61,158 bases of DNA, taken from CAZVJA01 sp964626885. GTDB lineage: Bacteria > Planctomycetota > Planctomycetia > Planctomycetales > Planctomycetaceae. Positions 9,023 through 17,545 of the stretch are shown piece after piece. How positions within the stretch are numbered: position 1 is the stretch's first letter; every line of letters starts with the position of its first letter. The notes beneath the pieces were generated by a model. It ran no database searches and was not told where the DNA came from. It worked only from the letters and a program-made list of their open reading frames with translations. Where the stretch lies: the NCBI GenBank assembly GCA_964626885.1, contig CAZVJA010000005.1, positions 1-61,158 on the forward strand. The letters are read 5' to 3'. The position numbers and the translations under genes are program-made.

Positions 9023-9778
9023 CTATGCCGCGCGGCCGGCCATCCGTGCCACGAACCGAGCATAATCTTCCGGCGTGTCGATTCCAACCGAGCGCTGGTC
9101 GACAACCGCTACTTGAATGGAAGCCCCCATCTCCAACACCCGTAATTGTTCGAGTTTTTCGAGCTTTTCCAGCCGGGAAGGGGGGAGCGTGGTCAGCCGG
9201 AGCAGAAATTCGCGCCGGTAGGCATACAACCCCAGATGCAACAGCCACGGGGAATTGGACTTGAGCAATTCGTCCCAATCGGCATCCCGGACGAAAGGGA
9301 TGGTCGACCGACTGAAATAGAGCGCCCGGCCATCTGCCGCACAAACCACCTTGTTGCAGGAATGGTCGTCCAGTTCAGTCCGGCTGGTGATCGGCGTCGC
9401 CAAGGTGGCCATCTCGACATTCGGGTGCTTCCGCAATGTCTCAACCATCACGTCGATCTGCCCGGGATCAATCTCCGGCTCGTCCCCCTGAATGTTCACC
9501 AGAATGTCGGCATCGGGACAGCAGCGCCGCGCGACTTCCGCGATGCGGTCGGTCCCGCTCGGATGCTCGCCGGTCATCTCTGCCCGGCCGCCGAACCGCC
9601 GCACCGTCGCGGCGATCTCCGGGCTGTCGGTCGCGACAATCACTTCCGCCAGGCTCTCAGCCCGGCAGGCGGCTTCCCAGGTGTATTGCAACAAGGGTTT
9701 ACCGGTCTGGTCGAGCAGCAACTTGCGCGGCAGCCGTGACGACTGCAACCGGGCGGGAATGATGCCAATGACTTGCAT
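9023..9778 (-). CDS. kdsB: 3-deoxy-manno-octulosonate cytidylyltransferase KdsB
   Basis: 251 residues. KdsB joins CTP and KDO to give CMP-KDO, the donor for the inner core of lipopolysaccharide. Diagnostic segments are IIPARLQSSRLPRKLL (nucleotide-binding start), EVIVATDSPEI, SGTDRIAEVA, ILVNIQGDEPEIDP and the tail QLRVLEMGASIQVAVVD with VGIDTPEDYARF. It heads the minus-strand run with pyrG. Its presence, together with the WaaG-like transferase at 38.8 kb, indicates a KDO-type LPS in this planctomycete. Confidence 0.97.
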   Translation of the reverse strand: MQVIGIIPARLQSSRLPRKLLLDQTGKPLLQYTWEAACRAESLAEVIVATDSPEIAATVRRFGGRAEMTGEHPSGTDRIAEVARRCCPDADILVNIQGDEPEIDPGQIDVMVETLRKHPNVEMATLATPITSRTELDDHSCNKVVCAADGRALYFSRSTIPFVRDADWDELLKSNSPWLLHLGLYAYRREFLLRLTTLPPSRLEKLEKLEQLRVLEMGASIQVAVVDQRSVGIDTPEDYARFVARMAGRAA

Positions 9779-10173
9779 GGAGACGTCCTTGTCGCCAAAT
9801 GTCTAATGCCGGAGGGAGCGATCAGTGGTCAGTAAAAGCAGTGGTCCGGGGTGGCACGCCCTGAGTTACTCGAAGGGCGTGGCGAGTATTGATTCAGGTG
9901 GATCGTTTGCCCAGGAAAGTAATTTGAGAATATCCATTCGGTGGGCGTCGAAGGGGTGATTGTCCAACGGTCAAAACCACGCCTTTCACAAAGCCTCAGG
10001 GCGTGCCACCCACCAAGGCTGTGCAGGCGGGGTTGTAGCACAGCTTCGTGATTCTGTCAAAAACTCGTTAAAATCACGCTCAAATCACTGGTCAGTTCTT
10101 GCGTGCGCGGTCCAGGCATACGAATTCCAAGCACAATTTGACAAAAACTTACAATGGTTGATCGGAGCCCGTT
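9779..10173. other. Intergenic region with MITE-like repeat
   Basis: This 395-base gap holds the inverted-repeat element at 9849-10011 and the leader of the Yip1-like gene, whose GGAG ribosome binding site is at 10164-10167. I see no gene in it. Confidence 0.6.
9849..10011. repeat. MITE-like element with terminal inverted repeats
   Basis: A 163-base non-coding unit. The outer 17 bases (GGGTGGCACGCCCTGAG at 9849-9865) are perfectly inverted at 9995-10011. A second inner block, AAGGGCGTGG at 9873-9882, pairs with CCACGCCTTT at 9977-9986 with one mismatch. The whole could fold into a long hairpin. It encodes no transposase. The layout is that of a miniature inverted-repeat element moved in trans; target duplications were not identified with certainty. 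Confidence 0.65.
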
Positions 10174-10806
10174 ATGCGACCGAATCCGTTCTTGACGGTT
10201 TGGATAAGCCCCCGAGAAACGGTGCGAAGAATCATCGCGGAAAATCCAGAGTTGCACGTTATTTTGCTGGCTTGCTTGACGGGTGTAGTGGAGACACTTG
10301 ACCGCGCTTCTGGTCGGAACGCCGGAGATAAGTTACCGATGGCTTCTCTCATCGTAATCGTGTGCGCTGGCGGTCCCTTGGGCGGGTTGGTTAGTTTGTG
10401 GATCTCATCACATCTGATTCGGTGGACCGGAGGTTGGATTGGGGGAGTAGCGACTCGAGAACATGTTAAGACGGCCATCGCCTGGGCATCGACACCTGTC
10501 GTTTTCGCATTGCCGCTCTGGATTGCAAAACTATTGTTGTTTGGTTCCGAAATGTTCACCGAAGAGACTCCTCGCCTCGACGCCCACCCAATACTTTTGA
10601 TTCCGTTAATCGCAATGGCGTTGATAGAGGTGGTATTAAGCATCTGGAGCCTTGTACTCCTCTGCAACACGCTCGCCGAGGTACAAAGTTTTCCGTCCGC
10701 ATGGAGAGGGTTAGCAAATATCATCCTGTCTGGAATAGTAATTATACTAATCATCATTCCACTTATAGTGATCGCTTTCTTTGCGATGCACGTTGCGATG
10801 GCATGA
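10174..10806 (+). CDS. Yip1-domain-like membrane protein
   Basis: 210 residues, start ATG 10174 with GGAG 6 bases upstream. The N-terminus NPFLTVWISPRETVRRIIAE is the typical opening of bacterial Yip1-family proteins. It is followed by about five hydrophobic segments, with a conserved-looking SSHLIRWTGGWIGG stretch. The role of bacterial Yip1 proteins is unknown; they sit in the cytoplasmic membrane. The base composition is visibly more AT-rich than that of neighbouring genes, especially near the 3' end, which hints at a different history. No operon partner is evident. Confidence 0.75.
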   Translation: MRPNPFLTVWISPRETVRRIIAENPELHVILLACLTGVVETLDRASGRNAGDKLPMASLIVIVCAGGPLGGLVSLWISSHLIRWTGGWIGGVATREHVKTAIAWASTPVVFALPLWIAKLLLFGSEMFTEETPRLDAHPILLIPLIAMALIEVVLSIWSLVLLCNTLAEVQSFPSAWRGLANIILSGIVIILIIIPLIVIAFFAMHVAMA

Positions 10807-10888
10807 CATGATCGATGGATTCCAAGCATCTGTCGAATATCGGCGCATGCCAGCGATCTAGATGCGAATTTGGAGGCAATTGAAACCG

Positions 10889-11941
10889 ATGCGCGTGATT
10901 CAATTCGAGATCCCCGGCTCCGGACGGCGGGTGGGGGTTATTGACGGCCAAACGGTTCGCGACCTGACTTCGGTCCGACCGGGGATGACCCGCGTCTATC
11001 AGGCATTCGCGGCCGCCCGGTATGCCGATCAGCCTCTTGATACGCTTCTTGCGAAATTGGCCGCCGCAAGCGGCGTCGCGACACTCCCGTATGACCAACT
11101 GCTCGAAGCCGCGCCGGGAGAAGGAAAGCCGTTCCTGCACCCGCCGCTCGATTACGAGAACCCGCACCGTGTGCTGATCACCGGCACCGGGCTGACCCAC
11201 ACCGGGAGCATGCAGTCGCGCGACCAGATGCACGCAAAAGCGAAAGCCGACAAAACCTCATCCGAGCCGCAGAGCGATTCCGCGAAAATGTTCCAGATGG
11301 GACTCGAAGGGGGCCGCCCGCCGGCCGGCCAGCGGGGCACCGCTCCCGAATGGTTCTACAAAGGAAACGGCTCAAACCTGCGGGGACACCATGCACCGCT
11401 CGAAATTCCCGCTTTCGCGCTCGACGGGGGCGAGGAGCCGGAACTCGTCGGCTGTTACATCATCGACGACGACGGCGTGCCGCGGCGCCTCGGCTTCACG
11501 CTCTCCAACGAATGGTCCGACCATGCCACCGAGAAAATCAACTACCTGTATCTGGCCCCCTCCAAGCTGCGCGTCTGCTCGATGGGTCCGGAACTGGTCA
11601 CCGACTCCGACTTCCAGGAGATCACTCTCCGCTGTACCGTTCATCGCGGATCAAAGCAGTTGTATGACAGCGGCGAATTGAAGAGCGGCGAGAAGTTTAT
11701 GTGCCATTCGCTCGCTAATCTCGAAGACCATCACTTCAAGTATCCGCAGCACCGAATTCCCGGCGATGTGCATCTTCATTTTTTCGGCACCAGCAAGCTG
11801 AGCTTCGGCACGCGCGACTGGAAGTTTTCGCCGGGGGATGAAATCCGCATCAACGCTCCCGGGTTCAGCGCATCGCTGTGCAACACCGTGAGCGCCGGTG
11901 ACCCCACGGCCGGCGAGCCGATTCGCGTCAAACGGGCGTGA
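10889..11941 (+). CDS. AraD1-family (GguC-like) fumarylacetoacetate hydrolase superfamily protein
   Basis: 350 residues from the ATG at 10889, preceded by GGAGG 12 bases upstream; a start 27 bases earlier has no ribosome binding site. The protein resembles the AraD1/GguC family of the fumarylacetoacetate hydrolase fold. Support comes from ILITGTGLTHTGSMQSRD-like text at ~residue 90, the glycine/acid segment EEPELVGCYIIDDDGVPRR, the metal-site type pattern LSNEWSDHATEKINY and the closing PGDEIRINAPGFSASLCNTV. Relatives are linked to sugar-acid catabolism, for example L-arabinonate or a related keto-acid dehydration. The actual substrate here cannot be told. Confidence 0.82.
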   Translation: MRVIQFEIPGSGRRVGVIDGQTVRDLTSVRPGMTRVYQAFAAARYADQPLDTLLAKLAAASGVATLPYDQLLEAAPGEGKPFLHPPLDYENPHRVLITGTGLTHTGSMQSRDQMHAKAKADKTSSEPQSDSAKMFQMGLEGGRPPAGQRGTAPEWFYKGNGSNLRGHHAPLEIPAFALDGGEEPELVGCYIIDDDGVPRRLGFTLSNEWSDHATEKINYLYLAPSKLRVCSMGPELVTDSDFQEITLRCTVHRGSKQLYDSGELKSGEKFMCHSLANLEDHHFKYPQHRIPGDVHLHFFGTSKLSFGTRDWKFSPGDEIRINAPGFSASLCNTVSAGDPTAGEPIRVKRA

Positions 11942-11989
11942 GCGAACGTCTGGCGATTTTTTCACACAAGCGAGCTTGACGGCACACAC

Positions 11990-12024
11990 ATATCGTATTA
12001 CGATATATCCGTAGTGGATATATC
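11990..12024. promoter_or_regulatory. Nested palindromes upstream of padR, probable operator
   Basis: Two overlapping perfect inverted repeats: ATATCGT-ATT-ACGATAT (11990-12006) and GATATATCC-GTAGT-GGATATATC (12002-12024). AT-rich palindromes of this form are typical PadR binding sites, and the site ends 30 bases before the padR start, so autorepression of the padR operon is likely. Confidence 0.65.
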
Positions 12025-12053
12025 TGATCGGTGAAAATACATAGAGGCATCTC

Positions 12054-12431
12054 GTGAACTCCTTACAGCGCGGAAAGCGGACCGAGTCGATCAATCACTC
12101 GGAGTTTCTGATTCTGCTCGCCTTGGCGGATCAGGAGCGACATGGATACGGCATCATGCAGGAGGTCGAAGAGCGGTCGGCCGGAAGCGTGCGGCTGGGC
12201 CCGGGAACGCTCTACGGTGCCATCAAGCGGCTGCTGGCGGCTGGATGGATCGAGGAGTCGCCAAATCGGCCCACGTCGAAGAACGACGATGAGCGGCGGA
12301 GGTGCTATTACCGATTGACGCGTCAGGGGCGCTCGATTGCCGTTGAGGAAGCGGAGCGCTTGGCCGTTCTGGTTCAGGTGGCGGAGTCCAAGCGTCTGGT
12401 GCGTGGCAAACCGGTAGCGGGAGCAACCTGA
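12054..12431 (+). CDS. PadR-family transcriptional regulator
   Basis: 125 residues from a GTG start, with AGAGG at 12043-12047. The PadR winged-helix is clear: EFLILLALADQERHGYGIMQEVEERS (helices 1-2), then RLGPGTLYGAIKRLLAAGWIEE (recognition helix and wing) and RRRCYYRLTRQGR. The C-terminal helix is short, as in the smaller PadR class. The stop overlaps the next start (TGATG), so the two genes are translationally coupled. Such PadR plus membrane-protein pairs are common in acidobacteria and planctomycetes and usually control a small-molecule response or ABC-type exporter. The palindromes just upstream are the likely operator. Confidence 0.93.
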   Translation: MNSLQRGKRTESINHSEFLILLALADQERHGYGIMQEVEERSAGSVRLGPGTLYGAIKRLLAAGWIEESPNRPTSKNDDERRRCYYRLTRQGRSIAVEEAERLAVLVQVAESKRLVRGKPVAGAT

Positions 12432-13090
12432 TGAGCAACACTCCGCGAATTGTGGACATCTCGGTTCGCGTCTACCGGATGTTGATTGGCATTTATCCAA
12501 AATCTTTCCGCGAACGGTTTGCGGATGAGATGACGCAGGTGTGCCGAGACTTGATATCGAATGCGTGGCGAGATCGGGGTACCGCCGGAGTGATACGAAT
12601 CTGGTTGCGAATAATGTTCGATCTTCTCTCGACTTTGCCGCGAGAGCACTGGGCCCACCGGTCAGGGAAACTTGAAATGAGAACTGCTGCCTTTGCTGTT
12701 TTCTCCATCGCTTTTTCCGCGTTTACTTGTCTGCTTCAGATGGTGGTGATCGGATTCCTGTTCGCCCTGTGGAGGTTGAAGGTCGGCGAGTTTCCTCTCG
12801 GTATGCCTCTCTGGGTGGAGGTGGTGTTGGTGTTTGTTCCTTCTTTTTCAACCGGTTTGATACTGTACCGCGTGAAACCGTTTTGCGGGCCAGCCATTAC
12901 GGTACCCTTGGGAATTGTGTTGTTCTGGGGAACAGCTTCGCTCATGGAGGAGCGCATAACGTGGTGGATTCGACTGGGATTCGTCGGAATTATGGGACTA
13001 ACGGCGGTTCTAGGCAGTGTGGTCTCCGCCGCACTTTCGCGGCGACGTGCGAATCCGACTCCACCTACAGGCCTCCCGTTGTCATCTTGA
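12431..13090 (+). CDS. Membrane protein with permease-prefix-like N-terminus, partner of PadR
   Basis: 219 residues. The start VRVYRMLIGIYPKSFRERFADEMTQVCRDLI resembles the prefix domain found before MacB-like permeases that are paired with PadR regulators (YPxxFRERFxxEM). The rest has four to five hydrophobic segments and no permease core. It therefore looks like a stand-alone small membrane protein of this family. Its start overlaps the padR stop by one base. Base composition is somewhat less GC-rich than the flanks. Function is unknown; it is likely regulated by the upstream PadR. Confidence 0.75.
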   Translation: MSNTPRIVDISVRVYRMLIGIYPKSFRERFADEMTQVCRDLISNAWRDRGTAGVIRIWLRIMFDLLSTLPREHWAHRSGKLEMRTAAFAVFSIAFSAFTCLLQMVVIGFLFALWRLKVGEFPLGMPLWVEVVLVFVPSFSTGLILYRVKPFCGPAITVPLGIVLFWGTASLMEERITWWIRLGFVGIMGLTAVLGSVVSAALSRRRANPTPPTGLPLSS

Positions 13091-13240
13091 CGGGCCGATG
13101 ACCTTTCTGAAGGCTGGAGCGCTTCCGACTCTACTGATCGGTCCGGCTCTTAACACCCATTCCTCTGAGTTCATAACTTTCCCGATCGTCTCTTGGCTCT
13201 CCTTCGGGCGTGTGATACTCTTCGTCCCAAAGGAGCAGCC

Positions 13241-13735
13241 ATGGCGAATGGATTCCTGGGGTACAATGCATCGTTCATGCTCGACGTGGTGGTCTGCGCG
13301 CTGATTCTCGTCGTGCCGGTGCTCCTCGCCAGTCTGTATCTCGTAAAAGTCCGCCGCAATTATTTGTGGCATCGCAATCTGCAGATCTTTCTGGGAATTG
13401 CGTTGTTGGCGGCGGTGTCGGCTTTTGAAGTCGACATGCAGATCGTGCACAAGGGTTGGGAAAACATCGTCAACAAGCCGGGGGAGACGCCCCTCTCGGC
13501 CGAGATGATGACCATGGTCCGCACGGTGCTGCGGATTCACCTGATCTTCGCGATCTCGACGCCGATCCTCTGGGCCGTCACGCTGACGCTCGCACTCAAA
13601 CGGTTTCCGTCACCGCCGACCCCCTCGAGCCATAGCCGAGTACACAAAACGCTCGGCTGGCTGTCGACCATCGATCTCGTGCTGACGTCGTTCACCGGTT
13701 TGATGTTCTACTACGTGGCGTTCATTGCGGGTTAA
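13241..13735 (+). CDS. DUF420 family membrane protein
   Basis: 164 residues from the ATG at 13241, with AAAGGAG about 6 bases upstream; a longer version from 13193 lacks a binding site. Four transmembrane segments are seen, with conserved-type His in the first loop (YLWHRNLQIFLG), in LRIHLIFAISTPILWAVTL and in HKTLGWLSTIDLVLTSFTG. This pattern matches DUF420, small membrane proteins often found near cytochrome oxidase or heme-copper respiratory genes, where the histidines may bind heme or metal. No respiratory gene is adjacent here, so the role stays open. Confidence 0.8.
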   Translation: MANGFLGYNASFMLDVVVCALILVVPVLLASLYLVKVRRNYLWHRNLQIFLGIALLAAVSAFEVDMQIVHKGWENIVNKPGETPLSAEMMTMVRTVLRIHLIFAISTPILWAVTLTLALKRFPSPPTPSSHSRVHKTLGWLSTIDLVLTSFTGLMFYYVAFIAG

Positions 13736-13867
13736 CAACGCAGGCTTCCGGTTTTCAGGCCTCAGGTTATCACGCTTCTGGCTTCGGGCAAAACTTTCAC
13801 GACGAATGCTTTGTTGCACTATACTTACTTACCCGAATCCCGACCGCCTGAAGCCTGACTACCCGCA

Positions 13868-14266
13868 CTACTCCCATCGGCTGCCGCAGTCCTTCAATCC
13901 GAAGGTGCTCCGCGCGTAGAGATACGTTTCGACGCGCATCGCATCGAACGGCGATTCCAGTTCGACCACCGTGCGGCGATACAGTCCCTCGTCGACCCCT
14001 TCGACCTCATCGAGTGTTTCGAGGCAGGAAGCGTCAACGTCCCACACTTCTCCTTCGATCGCCGCACCATCGTGGTCGACCACTAATCCAGGGTAGCTGC
14101 CGCAATTGTAGAGGCGGTACTTCGGTCGAGTTCTCGCTTCCCCAAGGAATCTCTGCCCGTGCAGAAACGGAGCTCGGCTATGTCCGCGCTTCAATGTGCC
14201 GTAGACGAAGATTTTCACAGAGATGATTGTGCCACGACAGTTCCATGGAGAACAGCGAGGATACAA
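13868..14266 (-). CDS. Gamma-glutamylcyclotransferase-like (AIG2/GGCT fold) protein
   Basis: The folded part begins at VKIFVYGTLKRGHSRAPFL, the family's YGTLxxG motif, and includes NCGSYPGLV, AIEGEVWDVD and LETLDEVEGVDEGLYRR, where the Glu in DEVEG is the usual catalytic acid. The family cleaves gamma-glutamyl-amines or gamma-glutamyl amino acids to pyroglutamate. The ATG at 14266 adds 16 residues of doubtful sequence, so translation may start at the GTG at 14218, though neither has a clear ribosome binding site. A gamma-glutamyltransferase lies 3 kb away but is not in an operon with it. Confidence 0.8.
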   Translation of the reverse strand: MYPRCSPWNCRGTIISVKIFVYGTLKRGHSRAPFLHGQRFLGEARTRPKYRLYNCGSYPGLVVDHDGAAIEGEVWDVDASCLETLDEVEGVDEGLYRRTVVELESPFDAMRVETYLYARSTFGLKDCGSRWE

Positions 14267-14288
14267 AAACCAGAGGTCGGGTCGTCAC

Positions 14289-14333
14289 AAAAGAAATAGG
14301 GCGGCCGAGTGCAGTTGCGACACCCGGCCGCCC
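14289..14333 (-). terminator. Rho-independent terminator for the DUF11 gene
   Basis: A 9-bp GC-only stem (GGGCGGCCG at 14299-14307 with its complement at 14325-14333), a 17-base loop, then TATTTCTTTT on the minus strand. It lies 72 bases after the stop of the DUF11 gene. Confidence 0.65.
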
Positions 14334-14404
14334 TCTCAGGAAGATGGCAGCACGCTGTATTGTCGTCGTCCACGGGTCGAATCAGACCGGCCCGCTCGAC
14401 AGGC

Positions 14405-17134
14405 TCACTCTCCGTAGAACTTGGTGAGTTCCTCGAAGATGAGCGGTTCTCGGATCGAATCGCTGGCCAGCCGCGCTCTCACGCGCTGGTTCCCTTCGAC
14501 CTGACCCTTCACAATGATGCGATAGACGGCGGTCTTGCCAGGATCGAGTTGCCCCAATCCTCGGAAGACGATCAACCCGTTCTCCGCTCGGAATTCGGTC
14601 GGTCCCTTGGCGGAGAGGAATTCCAAACCGCCCGGCAGTTCGCACGAGATACCGACATTCTGAGCCGGAATCGTGCCGTCGTTGCGGACATGGACTTCGT
14701 AGGCGGTCTCGACGCCGACTTCGACCGGATCGTCGAGATCAACCAGTTCGAGCACCAGCGATGCGGAACCGTCCACGTGCGTTTCGAGTTCCCCTTCGCT
14801 ACGGGCGCCGTTCTCCGAAACCGCGCCGACCAGGTGACGGAAATCACCCATTTGCGAAGCGGTCAGTTCTGTCTTCAACTCAGTCCGTTCTCCGGCGGCG
14901 AGATGACCGACGAACCACGTGATGGTGCGGCTCGACTCGTCAAACTTGCCCCCTTTGTCCGCCCGGACGAATTTGAATCCTTCGGGAACTTTGTGAATGA
15001 CCCGGACGTTGTTCGAGTCCGCCCGACCGTCGTTCAGAACGGTCAGAGCAAACATGGCATTGCGTCCGACATACCGCAGGCTCGGCCCCTCGATTCCGAC
15101 TTGCAGACTGGGAGCCACGACGGTGACGTAGCTAGTCGTATCCTGCACAAGATCTCCCTCGGCCCGGGCACGGATCTGCACGGCCTGCTCGCCGCCGGCA
15201 ACCGCCGCCAACGCCAACCGAACATTTCGCGATTCGCCGGGACCGAGCGAGCCGACTTCCATCACGAGCTTTTGCCCGTGGGCATGCTCGAGACCCGCCG
15301 GCACGATCGCTTCAATTGCGACATTGTGCGCTGTTCCAGTACCGGGGTTCGTCACGGTAACTTCCTGCGAGGCAGGGTCGCCGACCATCACTTCCTTCGG
15401 ACCACGTGCCGACACAGCCAGCAGCGGTTCTTCAACCCGGAAGACGTTGGAAGCCGTCCCAGTGAATCGCACGAAAGCGGTTGTCTCGAGTTCACCTCGC
15501 TTGCTCGGAATCATGCTCAACCGAATGATCTGCTCTTCACCGGCGGCCATTTCCTTAATGGCCCACGACAGATGATCGGCGCTTTCGCTCGGTTGCGGAT
15601 CGGCCGCGGTCAACCGCACAGTAGCCGGGAAGTACGCATCGACGGCAATGTCGTGTGCAGCAACTTGTCCGCGATTCTTCACGAGCAACTCGCATTGGCA
15701 TTCCTGCCCGACATTGATATCGCTCTTCTTGACCCATTCCACGGTCACTTGCGGTGTCTGGCTGTCTGTATGCGAAGACGGGTGGCCGAACGTCGCCGCG
15801 GAGATCCGAGGTTCCGTCCGCGAAGGAGCCGAGGGAAGCGACGGTGCAGTCCGCTCGGTTGTCCGCGGTGCGGAAATTGACGATGGTGCAGGAGGAACCT
15901 CAGCCGAACCTTCGTGGCTCGGAGCCGGAAGTTCCGGGATCGCCAGCTCGTCGAGTTCCGTTTCTGAAATATCGAGATCGCGAGCGTCGGCCTGTGTACG
16001 TCGAATGTGACTTTGCTTGCGCGTTGTGCGAGCCCGTTCGTATTGTGCGTTCGAGACCGCGGTACGCGTCGCTTGCGGTTTAGCCTGTGTGGAGCGTGCT
16101 GCAGCCGACTGCGACTCGAACTGACGCGATTCGTGGCGTTGTGCCGAACGCGGGTCTGTTTGCGTCGGTTGCGCTGTACCCCGAACTTGCTGAATCTTGC
16201 CGCTCTCCGATTCGCCCATCTTGCGCTCATGATCGGCGTGCATCATCTTCGCGGGATTCGTGTCGATGGGAGCAAAACCGCCGGCCTGTTCGATCTGACC
16301 GCGGCCGCCTTGCTCCATACGCCCCGTGACCGTGCTCGCCTTCCGATCAATGTTTCCGGGCAACCGGGTCGGCTCTCCGGAAGCAGCCGCGGCGGGAGCG
16401 AGTTGAAAACGGCTCGCGGTTCCGCTCGGCTGCATGCGCGGCTCGCTGCCGCTTAGCTGCTGAATCTGGTTCTGTTCCGGTTTGCCGACCTCACGGTCGT
16501 ATTCCGCATGCATCATGGCGGACTTTTGCGGCGGATTAAAGAAGCCCCCCATCTGTTGAATCGATTCGCCGCTCAACTGCTGAATGTGGTTTCTCTCCGA
16601 ATCGGAATCGTTGCGGCTGAATTCCGCATGACTGAAGTTCGAGTCGCGGATCACACGGCGTCCGTTCTCGGTGCGGACCTGCGTGTCGATGCCTTCATCT
16701 TCAAAACCAGCCTGCATGACAGGTGAGTTCTTCAAGTCGGATGCTTCGGCCGCTGCAGGGCGAACTGCTCCGCTGCTGCCCTTCAACTCTTCCGTGAATC
16801 CCGGCTTTCCGGACGCTCCGGTGGAGTCGGACGGCTTCGAAGCTGCTGACAGGGCGGGCCCCCGCTGACGGGTGTATCGAGACGGTGGTTGCTTTTGTGG
16901 CTGTCCCTGGGCCTGTGTGGCAGCGGCGGTCGATTCCGCTTCGGCCGTCGACGCCGCTTCATCCTGATCAGCCGGCTTCGGCTTGGCGAAGAAAGTGTTG
17001 GTCGTGGGCTGCGAAGGTTGCTTTCCTTCGTAGGGGTAGCGGCTTTGACCATAGAAGCGATCGCCTGCCACCGCGTGACCGAGCACAAGTCCGACGATGC
17101 CACAAGATGCGATGATCCACTTCCCGCTTCGCAT
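14405..17134 (-). CDS. Secreted DUF11/CARDB-type envelope protein with MMHA-IQQ peptide repeats
   Basis: 909 residues, start ATG after a strong GAAGGAG. Signal peptide about residues 1-23 (WIIASCGIVGLVLGHAVAG). Residues 24-165 are low-complexity, rich in Q, P, A and S. A degenerate motif then recurs at residues 167-189, 207-229 and 297-319, of the form HA[ED]xxR...E..xIQQ[LV]xG. From about residue 470 there are four Ig-like DUF11/CARDB domains (for example VLNDGRADSNNVRVIHKVPE and VRNDGTIPAQNVGISCELP). Large DUF11 proteins are typical of planctomycete envelopes and are probably structural or adhesive. A terminator follows. No export partner gene is adjacent. Confidence 0.88.
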   Translation of the reverse strand: MRSGKWIIASCGIVGLVLGHAVAGDRFYGQSRYPYEGKQPSQPTTNTFFAKPKPADQDEAASTAEAESTAAATQAQGQPQKQPPSRYTRQRGPALSAASKPSDSTGASGKPGFTEELKGSSGAVRPAAAEASDLKNSPVMQAGFEDEGIDTQVRTENGRRVIRDSNFSHAEFSRNDSDSERNHIQQLSGESIQQMGGFFNPPQKSAMMHAEYDREVGKPEQNQIQQLSGSEPRMQPSGTASRFQLAPAAAASGEPTRLPGNIDRKASTVTGRMEQGGRGQIEQAGGFAPIDTNPAKMMHADHERKMGESESGKIQQVRGTAQPTQTDPRSAQRHESRQFESQSAAARSTQAKPQATRTAVSNAQYERARTTRKQSHIRRTQADARDLDISETELDELAIPELPAPSHEGSAEVPPAPSSISAPRTTERTAPSLPSAPSRTEPRISAATFGHPSSHTDSQTPQVTVEWVKKSDINVGQECQCELLVKNRGQVAAHDIAVDAYFPATVRLTAADPQPSESADHLSWAIKEMAAGEEQIIRLSMIPSKRGELETTAFVRFTGTASNVFRVEEPLLAVSARGPKEVMVGDPASQEVTVTNPGTGTAHNVAIEAIVPAGLEHAHGQKLVMEVGSLGPGESRNVRLALAAVAGGEQAVQIRARAEGDLVQDTTSYVTVVAPSLQVGIEGPSLRYVGRNAMFALTVLNDGRADSNNVRVIHKVPEGFKFVRADKGGKFDESSRTITWFVGHLAAGERTELKTELTASQMGDFRHLVGAVSENGARSEGELETHVDGSASLVLELVDLDDPVEVGVETAYEVHVRNDGTIPAQNVGISCELPGGLEFLSAKGPTEFRAENGLIVFRGLGQLDPGKTAVYRIIVKGQVEGNQRVRARLASDSIREPLIFEELTKFYGE

Positions 17135-17545
17135 CCTAACACTCCTTCAAGAACTGTTTTGACCGCTTTGGATATTTGGGATTGCCCCCTCAGCCGGCGT
17201 AATTCCCGCCGACTGATTCGTCTCGCTGAACGCTTGACGACGGCGCTTCAAGGAGCGCTTGTCAAACTGTATCGGTTGTAATGAAGGAATTACGTGAGAC
17301 GATTCCAACGCCTGTATCAGTTTTTCGGAACAAGGAATGCTTTCCGAACTCGTGTGTATGCCACAGGAACCGCATACTTTGCTTTAGCGGAACGACATCC
17401 ACAGCGGGGTTTTCAAAAATCCCATAACTGGCCAATCCTGAAGGATTTCGGGAATTGCATTCCAGCCTCAGTTAGGGCAGACTGCTGGGGAACGGTCAGC
17501 GTCGAAACCCAAGTGGGCTCAACCCAAACAGAGAAGGGGTAGACG
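17135..17545. other. Divergent intergenic region between DUF11 gene and ggt
   Basis: 411 bases without a convincing gene. It holds the GAAGGAG binding site of the DUF11 gene at its left edge and AAGGGG just before the ggt start at its right edge. I see no clear promoter boxes, hairpin or repeat between them. Confidence 0.5.

Noticed and set aside
14309..15880. A 523-residue frame on plus opposite the DUF11 gene
   Set aside because: The minus-strand DUF11 protein has domains, signal peptide and ribosome binding site; the plus frame has only shadow composition.
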